64,000 nucleotides of DNA from Lewinellaceae bacterium (GTDB lineage Bacteria; Bacteroidota; Bacteroidia; Chitinophagales; Saprospiraceae): positions 186,001 through 250,000 of the forward strand of contig JACJYQ010000001.1 in NCBI GenBank assembly GCA_020636025.1. Direction: 5' to 3'. Shown here piece by piece: positions 1 through 6,641 of this stretch; positions within the stretch are counted from its first letter, which is position 1; every line of letters starts with the position of its first letter. A program made the translations under genes and the position numbers. Under the pieces are notes generated by a model. It worked only from the letters and a program-made list of their open reading frames with translations. It had not been told where the DNA came from and made no database searches.

Positions 1-945
1 CATCTAGGGCTCAATGACCGGAATTTGGTCAGACATGACGCTGATTTTTTCAGAGTGGAAGGGCGGTTTGAACTGGTAGAGGATAAAATCAGAATTGTTG
101 CCAAGTATAAATCCGGTGAACGGAAGGAGTTTGAACGAAATGGCACCCTGATAGAACGTTTGTCTGACCACATTGGCCAGTTTCCGGTGGTTATGATTGC
201 CCCGGATGATGTGCGACTCGTACAAGATGGCAGTGAAGACAGGCGCCGATTTTTGGACGGCACCCTTTCCCAGGTATTTCCGGAGTATTTGCAAAATCTG
301 TTGAATTACAATGCTCTTTTGAAGCAGCGAAATGCGCTTTTGAAGTCATTTTTTGAACACAGGCAATTCGACCCAATTCTCTTGGAAAGTATCGACAGGC
401 AAATGCCTGAGCCTGCTTTGAACATTTTTACCATCAGAAACAAGTTTGTAGAGGAGTTCAAACCTGTATTTCAGGAGTATTACAGTGCCATTTCCGGACA
501 GCGCGAAGAGGTGGATATTGAATATCAATCAGATCTGTCAAATGAGGGTTTGGATTCATTGTTGCCAAAGTTCCTGGAGAAAGATCGTGTGTTGCAAAGA
601 ACCACACAAGGGCCACACAAGGATGATATCATCCTGTTAATGAATGACTTACCTGTCAAGAAATTTGCGTCACAGGGTCAGTTGAAGTCCTATCTCTTAG
701 CGCTTCGACTGGCTCAGTATGAATTTTTGAGAAAAGCAATCGGGAAATCGCCCATCCTCTTACTTGATGACATCTTTGACAAACTGGATGAAAACCGGGT
801 AAGACAATTACTCAACTTGCTGGTGGAACGCAATTTTGGTCAGGTTTTCATCACAGATACCCAGCGAAGCAGAATCGAATCCGTGGTTTCCTCATTCTCC
901 GGAGAATACAAAATATTTGAGGTAGAAGGAGGGAAGGTGGTTTAA
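1..945 (+). CDS. recF: RecF, DNA replication and repair ATPase (5' end cut by window)
   Basis: RecF is an SMC-like ATPase that helps load RecA at single-strand gaps through the RecFOR pathway. The frame is open from base 1, so the gene starts before the window; about 315 residues are visible, and the missing N-terminus would hold the Walker A loop. Seen here: the QGPHKDD segment near bases 607-630, the ABC signature SQGQLKSYLLALRLAQ near 670-720, and Walker B ILLLDDIFDKLD near 760-795 followed by a D-loop. The stop codon TAA at 943-945 is also the first word of an AT-rich octamer repeat array. Spacing and order of motifs fit RecF rather than RecN or SMC. Identification is firm; only the start is unknown. 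Confidence 0.95.
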   Translation, partial: HLGLNDRNLVRHDADFFRVEGRFELVEDKIRIVAKYKSGERKEFERNGTLIERLSDHIGQFPVVMIAPDDVRLVQDGSEDRRRFLDGTLSQVFPEYLQNLLNYNALLKQRNALLKSFFEHRQFDPILLESIDRQMPEPALNIFTIRNKFVEEFKPVFQEYYSAISGQREEVDIEYQSDLSNEGLDSLLPKFLEKDRVLQRTTQGPHKDDIILLMNDLPVKKFASQGQLKSYLLALRLAQYEFLRKAIGKSPILLLDDIFDKLDENRVRQLLNLLVERNFGQVFITDTQRSRIESVVSSFSGEYKIFEVEGGKVV

Positions 946-1056
946 TGTGATAAGGAGCTAATTTGATAATTCGATAATGCGTTTTCAATTTATTCATTAT
1001 CAAATTAGCTAATTATCACATTATCATATTAGCTAATTATCACATTAGCTAATTAA
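943..1056. repeat. Octamer-word array, family 1 copy 1
   Basis: AT-rich intergenic array made of 8-nt words such as AATGTGAT, AATTTGAT and TAGCTAAT. Its left part (from the recF stop to about 979) is roughly the reverse complement of its right part (from about 994), so it can fold into a long imperfect hairpin. The motif TTAGCTAATTATCACATT occurs twice in the right part. It fills the gap between the convergent recF and DUF1573 genes. Related copies lie at 44678-44731 and 62773-62872. Confidence 0.8.
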
Positions 1057-1059
1057 ACC

Positions 1060-1494
1060 CTATTTCACTGTTCCATAAATTTTCAAAATCTCTGCCTTCC
1101 GTTGTTTGTCAAAAAACACCCGGATTTTTTTGCTGAAATCGCCGCGTTGGTAGGCATCGTATTCAATGCTGATTTGTCCGGTGCTGTCTGGCTCAATGGG
1201 TGCTTCGGTCCAGTCGGCAGCGGTACAGCCACATGTGGTGCGTACTGTTTGCAGAATCAATTGTTCACCGGAAACATTTTTGAAGGAAAATACATAGGTG
1301 GCCGGGTGATCCTGCCTGAGCGTGCCAAAATCGTGTTCAAGCGGACAAAGCCATTCCACCACTTTTTGGGGCGGTTTTGAGCAAGCCGATGGTGCAAAAT
1401 CAGGAAGCTGAAAAATACCCAATAAGACGGAAATAAAGAAAATTCCGCTGGAAGGGTTGATAGTTTTTAACTTAATTTGTAACCTTTGGAGCAT
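1060..1494 (-). CDS. DUF1573 exported protein
   Basis: Small exported beta-sandwich protein of the DUF1573 family, abundant in Bacteroidota and of unknown function. The 144-residue product has an N-terminal hydrophobic stretch (about residues 18-35) and then one DUF1573 domain with the diagnostic TTCGCTAADW segment and the closing PIEPDSTGQISIEYDAYQRG pattern. The ATG at 1494 is preferred over a TTG ten codons upstream, because the ATG puts a normal signal sequence at the N-terminus. A cysteine after the hydrophobic stretch (PSAC) might be lipidated, but the lipobox is poor. It is divergent from the GIN-domain gene. A second DUF1573 gene lies at 5421-5849; this copy is more divergent. Confidence 0.8.
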   Translation of the reverse strand: MLQRLQIKLKTINPSSGIFFISVLLGIFQLPDFAPSACSKPPQKVVEWLCPLEHDFGTLRQDHPATYVFSFKNVSGEQLILQTVRTTCGCTAADWTEAPIEPDSTGQISIEYDAYQRGDFSKKIRVFFDKQRKAEILKIYGTVK

Positions 1495-1558
1495 ACTTTG
1501 TGTCAAAAAGGATATTTGCTGCAAATGTGCATCAATTCAAAACAAAAATCAATTTTCC

Positions 1559-2281
1559 ATGCGTTACCTGTTAATTTTTATGTTGCTGGTGGCAATTTTT
1601 GTTGTCGGCAAACGCTCGTGCTTTCATATGAACTTTGGTTCCGGAGTAGAAGGGGAGGGCCCTGTACTTACCGAAACCCGCGATGTTGACGGATTTGATG
1701 CCATTGATCTCAGCATTGCCGGAGATGTAGAAGTTAGCATCGGAGATTATCGTGTTGAAGTTCGTGCTCAGGAGAATCTGCTGCCCTTATTACAAACTGA
1801 AGTGAAAGAAGGCACTCTTCGCATTGATTTTGAAGAAAGTGTGTCATATCGAGAGCAAATCAAGCTATATATCACAGTTCCTTCATTGGAAGCGCTTGAA
1901 TTGAGTGGTAGCGGTTCGATAAAGCTTGTAACACCAATAGAATCAGACAAGATGGATATCCATATTGGAGGTTCAGGGGAAGTTGATATCCCGAATGCGA
2001 CGTTTACTTCTTTGGAATGCTCTGTGTCCGGTAGCGGAGATATTAATCTTGGTGGTTCAGTTGGTGATGCAGAAATAAACGTTAGTGGCAGTGGCGAGGT
2101 GAATGCAAAAAACATGGTGTTCAACAGGCTTGAGGCTTCTATTTCAGGCTCTGGCAGCGTGTATGCCCATGTAAATGAAACCCTTGATGTATCTGTCTCA
2201 GGTTCTGGTGATATGTATTACAGCGGCGATCCGGTAGTAGAGAAGCATGTGAGTGGTTCCGGCTCAGTGTCGAAAAGGTAG
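1559..2281 (+). CDS. Head-GIN domain (DUF2807) exported protein
   Basis: Secreted or surface protein of 240 residues with a putative auto-transporter adhesin head-GIN domain (DUF2807), a right-handed beta-helix-like fold. A signal sequence (MRYLLIFMLLVAIFVVG) is followed by about seven turns, each carrying SGSGS, SGSGE or SGSGD. Start chosen at the ATG at 1559; a longer frame reaching to 1457 would overlap the divergent promoter region and lacks a signal sequence. Its last 64 bases overlap the 3' end of ribD on the other strand. Function unknown; often proposed to act in adhesion or envelope structure. Confidence 0.8.
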   Translation: MRYLLIFMLLVAIFVVGKRSCFHMNFGSGVEGEGPVLTETRDVDGFDAIDLSIAGDVEVSIGDYRVEVRAQENLLPLLQTEVKEGTLRIDFEESVSYREQIKLYITVPSLEALELSGSGSIKLVTPIESDKMDIHIGGSGEVDIPNATFTSLECSVSGSGDINLGGSVGDAEINVSGSGEVNAKNMVFNRLEASISGSGSVYAHVNETLDVSVSGSGDMYYSGDPVVEKHVSGSGSVSKR

Positions 2282-3348
2282 GGCGGTTTACGCGATGTTT
2301 TGTAGACTGAAATCAGGTCAGAACTGATTGTAAATTCTTCAACTAGTTTGATATTTTCAGGTAATTGCGGTGCTAATACGCCACTTCCCAATAGCTTTGG
2401 ATTTTCAATGATCCTGATCTCATCCCATAACCTGCTTGACAGAAATTGAGCATGGACCTGAGCGCCACCCTCTACCAAAAGAGCGTGGCGCTTTTCTTTC
2501 ATCAAGGTGTCCAGTATCGCTTGAATGGATATTTTGGGTCCTAAATGTTTTAGTCTTTTCACCTCGTTCAAACTTGACCTTGGTGCGCCCAGTATCAGCG
2601 TTGGCTCATTGTCAGCCAATAATTTTCTGTTAGAGGAAACACTTCCTTTGCCATCCAGCAAAACTCTCAAAGGATTTTTACCTGTGAAATGTCTTACACT
2701 CAGTTCCGGATCATCAATTTGGGCAGTATTGGCGCCAATGAGAATGGCATCAACCTCAGAGCGCCAGCGATGTGTCAATCGGTTTGTGAGTGGATTGGAT
2801 ATGGGTGTTCGTTGACCAGCTTTTCCCAAGTAGCCATCCTTGCTTTTCGCCCATTTCAGGATTACATAAGGTCTTTTCTTTTCTAAACTGGTGAAGAAAG
2901 TTCGGTTTAACCATTTCCCTTCATCATCCAGAACGCCTTGTATCACCTCGATTCCTGCTTGACCAATCTTAGCCAATCCCTTTCCAGCAACTTGTGGATT
3001 TGGATCAATATTGGCGATCACCACGCGTTTGGGTCGCATTTTAAGGATCAGATCAGCGCAGGGTGGTGTTTTGCCAACATGACTGCAAGGCTCAAGTGAA
3101 CAATACAAAGTGGCTTCGGGTATGAATTGCTGATCGGCAGTGTTGACTGAGTTGAAGCAATTTACTTCGGCATGTGCTTCACCGTATGCCTTGTGCCAAC
3201 CTTCGCCAATTATACGGTTTTGATAAACCAACACTGCCCCAACCATGGGGTTGGGAGATACCGATCCTGCTCCTAACCTGGCCAGGTCGAAGCACCTTTG
3301 CATATATATTCGATCTTCTTTTTCGTTTTTGAACGTTTCCGAGGCCAT
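2218..3348 (-). CDS. ribD: RibD, bifunctional riboflavin deaminase/reductase
   Basis: Catalyses the second and third steps of riboflavin synthesis: deamination of the pyrimidine intermediate, then NADPH-dependent reduction of its ribose. The deaminase domain occupies about residues 10-150, with zinc ligands H59 (HAEVNCF), C88 and C97 (PCSHVGKTPPC) and catalytic E61. The reductase domain follows with KWAKSKDGYLG near residue 165. At 376 residues it is slightly long: roughly the last 20 residues are encoded antisense to the GIN-domain gene. Its ATG overlaps the pyrF stop (TAATG), indicating translational coupling in a pyrF-ribD operon. No FMN riboswitch was recognised upstream of the operon. 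Confidence 0.95.
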   Translation of the reverse strand: MASETFKNEKEDRIYMQRCFDLARLGAGSVSPNPMVGAVLVYQNRIIGEGWHKAYGEAHAEVNCFNSVNTADQQFIPEATLYCSLEPCSHVGKTPPCADLILKMRPKRVVIANIDPNPQVAGKGLAKIGQAGIEVIQGVLDDEGKWLNRTFFTSLEKKRPYVILKWAKSKDGYLGKAGQRTPISNPLTNRLTHRWRSEVDAILIGANTAQIDDPELSVRHFTGKNPLRVLLDGKGSVSSNRKLLADNEPTLILGAPRSSLNEVKRLKHLGPKISIQAILDTLMKEKRHALLVEGGAQVHAQFLSSRLWDEIRIIENPKLLGSGVLAPQLPENIKLVEEFTISSDLISVYKTSRKPPYLFDTEPEPLTCFSTTGSPL

Positions 3349-4172
3349 TATCTGCGATTGAGTTGAAGCAGAATTTGCGCCATTTGAGTTTGGAGCTCCA
3401 GGGCCTTTTCACGGGCTTTTTCAGCGAAGTCATTTCCTTTTGAAGCGTAAATTATGCCACGGGAAGAATTTACCAACAATCCGCAGTCTTTGTTCATCCC
3501 AAACTGGCAAATGGCATTTAGGTCACCTCCCTGAGCTCCTACACCTGGAACCAACAAGAAATGGTCAGGAACAACTTCTCTCACTTTGGCAAAAGCTTCA
3601 GGGTGAGTAGCGCCAATTACAAACATGGTATTTTGTTCAGTACCCCATGTTTTAACCGTTTGCAAAATCATTTCCCAAAGCGGCCGCTCTGCTACTGATA
3701 CGGGCAACATTTGGAAATTTTCGCTTCCTTTATTTGAAGTTAAAGCCAGCACTATTACCCATTTTTGATCAAAATCCAGAAATGGCATTACACTGTCTTC
3801 GCCCATATATGGGGCTATGGTTATGGCATCGCAATTTAGTTGTTCAAAAAATGCCTTTGCATACAACCGACTCGTATTCCCGATATCTCCTCTTTTGGCA
3901 TCGGCAATGATGAAATGCTCCTTACCAATGTAAGCCACCGTTTTACTAAAAGTCTCAAATCCCTGTGGTCCAAGTGCTTCGTAAAACGCCAGATTGGGCT
4001 TGTAGGCTACACACAAGTCCCTTGTTGCATCTATTATTTGTTTGTTGAATTCCAGAATTGGGTCGGGGTAACCCTTAAGATGATCTGGTATTTTTCCAGG
4101 CTCGGGGTCCAGGCCAATGCACAAAAAGGTTTTCTTTCGAAAAATTTCGTTGACTAGGGTAATTCTATCCAT
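3348..4172 (-). CDS. pyrF: PyrF, orotidine-5'-phosphate decarboxylase
   Basis: Converts OMP to UMP in pyrimidine synthesis. The 274-residue length matches the longer subfamily of this enzyme. The catalytic motif is DAKRGD at residues 91-96 (D91, K93, D96), and an N-terminal GLDP motif lies near residue 20. Its stop overlaps the ribD start by one base. A perfect TACTTTTG promoter box ends only 4 nt before the ATG, so the mRNA may be leaderless or nearly so. Assignment is firm. Confidence 0.95.
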   Translation of the reverse strand: MDRITLVNEIFRKKTFLCIGLDPEPGKIPDHLKGYPDPILEFNKQIIDATRDLCVAYKPNLAFYEALGPQGFETFSKTVAYIGKEHFIIADAKRGDIGNTSRLYAKAFFEQLNCDAITIAPYMGEDSVMPFLDFDQKWVIVLALTSNKGSENFQMLPVSVAERPLWEMILQTVKTWGTEQNTMFVIGATHPEAFAKVREVVPDHFLLVPGVGAQGGDLNAICQFGMNKDCGLLVNSSRGIIYASKGNDFAEKAREKALELQTQMAQILLQLNRR

Positions 4173-4176
4173 GCTG

Positions 4177-4184
4177 CAAAAGTA
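4177..4184 (-). promoter_or_regulatory. TAnnTTTG promoter box for pyrF-ribD
   Basis: Reads TACTTTTG on the minus strand, a full match to the Bacteroidota -7 consensus. Only 4 nt separate it from the pyrF ATG, which would place the transcript start at about the A of the start codon. No clear -33 TTTG was seen. Confidence 0.5.
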
Positions 4185-4269
4185 GATTCAATAGTCGGTT
4201 TGTAAAACCTGGTCGACGTGCTAGAGGCAATTTTTATATCTTTTGCTCGTTTGAAAAGCCTTTAAATTC

Positions 4270-5235
4270 ATGCAATTTATGTCTCAAAATATCCGGTATT
4301 TTTTGCCGCTTCTACTGATAGCAATATTTGTCAGCAATCTTTTTGCACAGAAAAAGAACAGGTCATCAACCGAAATAATACTGAGTTCCGAACATTTCAA
4401 GAAAATACATGACGCAGAGGATACGCTGGCAGTGCTGGCGTATGCTGTGGTAAATGATTCAATCGAAACGGAGCGATTTGCCGCATGTAAGGTTCTCATT
4501 ACCAGCCTCGTGCAGGCGTTGAAGACACCAGGCTCCTATAAATATCCATTTAGCAGGCTAAAGAGCATCTCCATACTTTCGCCTCCTGACAGCAGTTTCA
4601 GAATTTTTACCTGGCAGCTTTTTGTAAATGATTCAACATATCGTTACTACGGAGCCATTCAAATGAAGGGGCAGGAATTAAAGCTGTTTCCACTCATTGA
4701 CAGGAGTCATGAAATGGATATTCCACCGGTATATGAGCAATTGAAAAATGACAACTGGTTTGGAGCTTTGTACTATAACCTCATTCAATTTGATACAAAA
4801 GCCGGAAAAAAGTATTTACTGCTGGGGTTTGATGCTTTCGAATTTTTTCAAAGACGGAAAGTTATTGACGTATTGAGTTTTGATGAAACCGGAAACCCCG
4901 TTTTTGGTGCGCCGGTTTTTGAGAGGGATAAGCCGGGGAACAGGATGAAAGAGCAGCGTTTGATGTTTGAATATTCTGCAGATGCGTCCATCCGAGTAAA
5001 CTGGGATGAACAGTACCAGTTAATTCTGTTTGATCATTTGATACCGTATCCCAGCCCCTATAACAGAGGCATGACTTCAGTACCCGATGGTAGTTATGAC
5101 GGTTTGAAGTTGGCAAAAGGAGAGTGGAAATTTATTGATAAAGTATTCAACGATAGTCAGGAAGAACCTCCATTCCCAGAGCCTGTGCTTGACAAAAGGA
5201 AAGAAAAGGATTTGATTGGCAGGAACAAACATTAA
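4270..5235 (+). CDS. Exported hypothetical protein
   Basis: A 321-residue protein of no recognised function. The N-terminus carries a signal peptide (hydrophobic core about residues 9-25, ending ...NLFAQ). The mature part is rich in aromatic residues and mixed alpha/beta, with no lipobox and no membrane span. No catalytic motif was recognised, and no T9SS sorting tail is present. ATG at 4270 is used; a second ATG three codons later is also possible. It is transcribed divergently from pyrF. I recall similar uncharacterised exported proteins in Bacteroidota but cannot name a family. Confidence 0.65.
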   Translation: MQFMSQNIRYFLPLLLIAIFVSNLFAQKKNRSSTEIILSSEHFKKIHDAEDTLAVLAYAVVNDSIETERFAACKVLITSLVQALKTPGSYKYPFSRLKSISILSPPDSSFRIFTWQLFVNDSTYRYYGAIQMKGQELKLFPLIDRSHEMDIPPVYEQLKNDNWFGALYYNLIQFDTKAGKKYLLLGFDAFEFFQRRKVIDVLSFDETGNPVFGAPVFERDKPGNRMKEQRLMFEYSADASIRVNWDEQYQLILFDHLIPYPSPYNRGMTSVPDGSYDGLKLAKGEWKFIDKVFNDSQEEPPFPEPVLDKRKEKDLIGRNKH

Positions 5236-5331
5236 ATAAAATAAGTATTTATAATTAATTGTTTTTCAGGTGGTAAATCAAGTATTCAAAAAGGGTTTAG
5301 TTTATTTTGGACATCATTAACAGGATGGTTC

Positions 5332-5363
5332 TTGTTATTCCTGGGTTGTCGTTCCTACTTTTG
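5332..5363 (+). promoter_or_regulatory. Promoter of the second DUF1573 gene
   Basis: A TTG at 5332-5334 and a perfect TACTTTTG at 5356-5363 are 21 nt apart, matching the Bacteroidota -33/-7 layout. The predicted start is near 5368, leaving a leader of about 50 nt before the ATG at 5421. Confidence 0.6.
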
Positions 5364-5420
5364 TACCAACAATACTGAAACAAACAACAATATAACATTT
5401 CATAAAAACGGTTATTCTCA

Positions 5421-5849
5421 ATGAAACAACTACTCTCTATTCTCGCTTTCGTGGTTATTGGCTCTTTCGCCCTTCAGGCTCAAACAACAAATGGTCCTGT
5501 AATGACTTTCCAAACAACTACCATTGATTACGGTAAAATTGAAAAAGGAAGTGATAAAGTTCGTAAGTTCAACTTTACAAACACTGGTAACGAGCCTTTG
5601 ATCATTAAAACTGCTAAAGGTTCTTGCGGTTGCACAGTTCCTACTTACCCACAGGAGCCAATCATGCCAGGCGAAACAAAAACCATTGACGTAAGCTACG
5701 ACACAAATCGCCCAGGTGTATTCACAAAAACTGTTACCCTGACAACAAATGAAACTCCTGAATCGCACACGTTGACTATCAAAGGTGAAGTGATCGTTCC
5801 TCCAGCTCAGGAGAGCGTTCCAGCCAGCAACGGTGGTATCAAACAATAA
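5421..5849 (+). CDS. DUF1573 exported protein
   Basis: A 142-residue exported protein: signal peptide to about residue 20 (ending ALQAQ), then a single DUF1573 domain with GSCGCTVPTYP and MPGETKTIDVSYDTNRPG, the hallmarks of the family. It is a clear paralogue of the protein at 1060-1494. It has its own promoter and a strong terminator, so it is a single-gene unit, and codon choice looks like that of a well-expressed gene. Molecular function is unknown; a periplasmic or envelope role is inferred. Confidence 0.85.
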   Translation: MKQLLSILAFVVIGSFALQAQTTNGPVMTFQTTTIDYGKIEKGSDKVRKFNFTNTGNEPLIIKTAKGSCGCTVPTYPQEPIMPGETKTIDVSYDTNRPGVFTKTVTLTTNETPESHTLTIKGEVIVPPAQESVPASNGGIKQ

Positions 5850-5881
5850 TTACGACTGATTGATTTTTGGTTTGACGATAT

Positions 5882-5920
5882 GAACCCGGACGGTGCAACA
5901 CTGTCCGGGTTCTTTTTTTT
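5882..5920 (+). terminator. Rho-independent terminator
   Basis: A 10-bp stem (GAACCCGGAC with GTCCGGGTTC), an 11-nt loop, then eight T. It closes the DUF1573 transcription unit. Confidence 0.9.
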
Positions 5921-6045
5921 AGTCTTTTGCAACCTTTTCTGAATTTTAGGTGTCTTGTAGATACTTGGAGAATTTGCATCGAATTTATACGGAAATTATC
6001 ATAATTATCTGTTATTTTCGCCTTGCTAAGGAAAACAACCAGAAT

Positions 6046-6285
6046 ATGAAGCAAAAACCAACATTCAAAGCCGTTTTGTTTACGGCATCTATTTTTAGCT
6101 TATTTGCCTTTGTTTTTGTAAATGTTCATGCCAATGTGCATTTGAATAAAGGAGAGTTTAAAACTGAATTCATCAAACCTCAGGTTGAAGAGGAGAATAA
6201 TGAAAGGGAAATGGGCGTTCCCGCCATTACAGTGTTAGGCAGAGTTTGGGAAATTGCCCATAAACTCATTGAAAAAAGAAATTAG
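6046..6285 (+). CDS. Small exported or membrane hypothetical protein
   Basis: A 79-residue protein with an N-terminal hydrophobic segment (about residues 9-26) that may be a signal peptide or membrane anchor, followed by an acidic linker (EEENNERE) and a short C-terminal helix. Start chosen at the ATG at 6046; a longer frame from 5950 runs back into the promoter region. No family recognised. It lies alone after a terminator and before a long non-coding stretch. Confidence 0.5.
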   Translation: MKQKPTFKAVLFTASIFSLFAFVFVNVHANVHLNKGEFKTEFIKPQVEEENNEREMGVPAITVLGRVWEIAHKLIEKRN

Positions 6286-6375
6286 ACCAGATTCTAAATA
6301 CTCTTTAGAGTCCATTAAAAGGTGCGCAGCACCAAAAGGTCTGTAGGATCACAATTTTATTTGTTTATATAGGGT

Positions 6376-6425
6376 GCAGCGCACCGGAACGTCGATATAC
6401 GTTTCGGTGCGCTGCTGCTTTTTAG
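6376..6425 (+). terminator. Long GC-rich hairpin with T-run, terminator-like
   Basis: Stem GCAGCGCACCGGAACG pairs with CGTTTCGGTGCGCTGC (one G-T wobble), with an 8-nt loop and then TGCTTTTT. It probably ends the small gene at 6046-6285. It shares the GGTGC/GCACC word with the hairpin at 6321-6333, so it may also be part of a repeat element. Confidence 0.6.
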
Positions 6426-6435
6426 GGCTCATTTC

Positions 6436-6583
6436 GCCGCGCTTGTGTCTTTTTGACCAAGCGCAACATAAGGTGAGGAGCTAAGCATATTATTTAAATC
6501 CAAATGAGGCTTAACTGGCAAGAGTATTATTGATTTCGTTGTCATGGCTACTCACGTAACGTGCGCTTGGTCAAAAAGACACA
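6436..6583. repeat. MITE-like inverted-repeat element, copy A
   Basis: A 148-bp element bounded by a perfect 22-bp inverted repeat (6444-6465 and 6562-6583). The left end extends further, to GCCGCGC at 6436. The left terminal repeat is itself a hairpin (GCGCTTG ... CAAGCGC). The 96-bp core is the same length as, and about 89% identical by eye to, copy B at 54498-54655. The right end lacks roughly the last 9 bases present in copy B. No target duplication was visible. Confidence 0.8.
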
Positions 6584-6641
6584 CCCTAAAGACATGTCGG
6601 TGCCTTGCCCCGGTCTGTCATTGTGAAAAGTCACTTATAAT

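Larger units (their letters stand above)
6286..6641. other. 356-bp gap with stacked hairpins and a repeat element
   Basis: Non-coding space between convergent genes. It holds a small hairpin GGTGCGCAGCACC at 6321-6333, a 16-bp hairpin with a T-run at 6376-6425, and the MITE-like element at 6436-6583. A plus-strand frame starting at 6544 lies within the element and the antisense of the neighbour and is not judged a gene. Confidence 0.7.

Noticed and set aside
1457..1558. N-terminal extension of the GIN-domain protein
   Set aside because: The extra codons overlap the start region of the divergent DUF1573 gene and would hide the signal sequence at residue 35.
4173..4269. Riboswitch (FMN or other) upstream of pyrF-ribD
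   Set aside because: The promoter box is 4 nt from the start codon, leaving no leader for a riboswitch, and no RFN-like element was seen.
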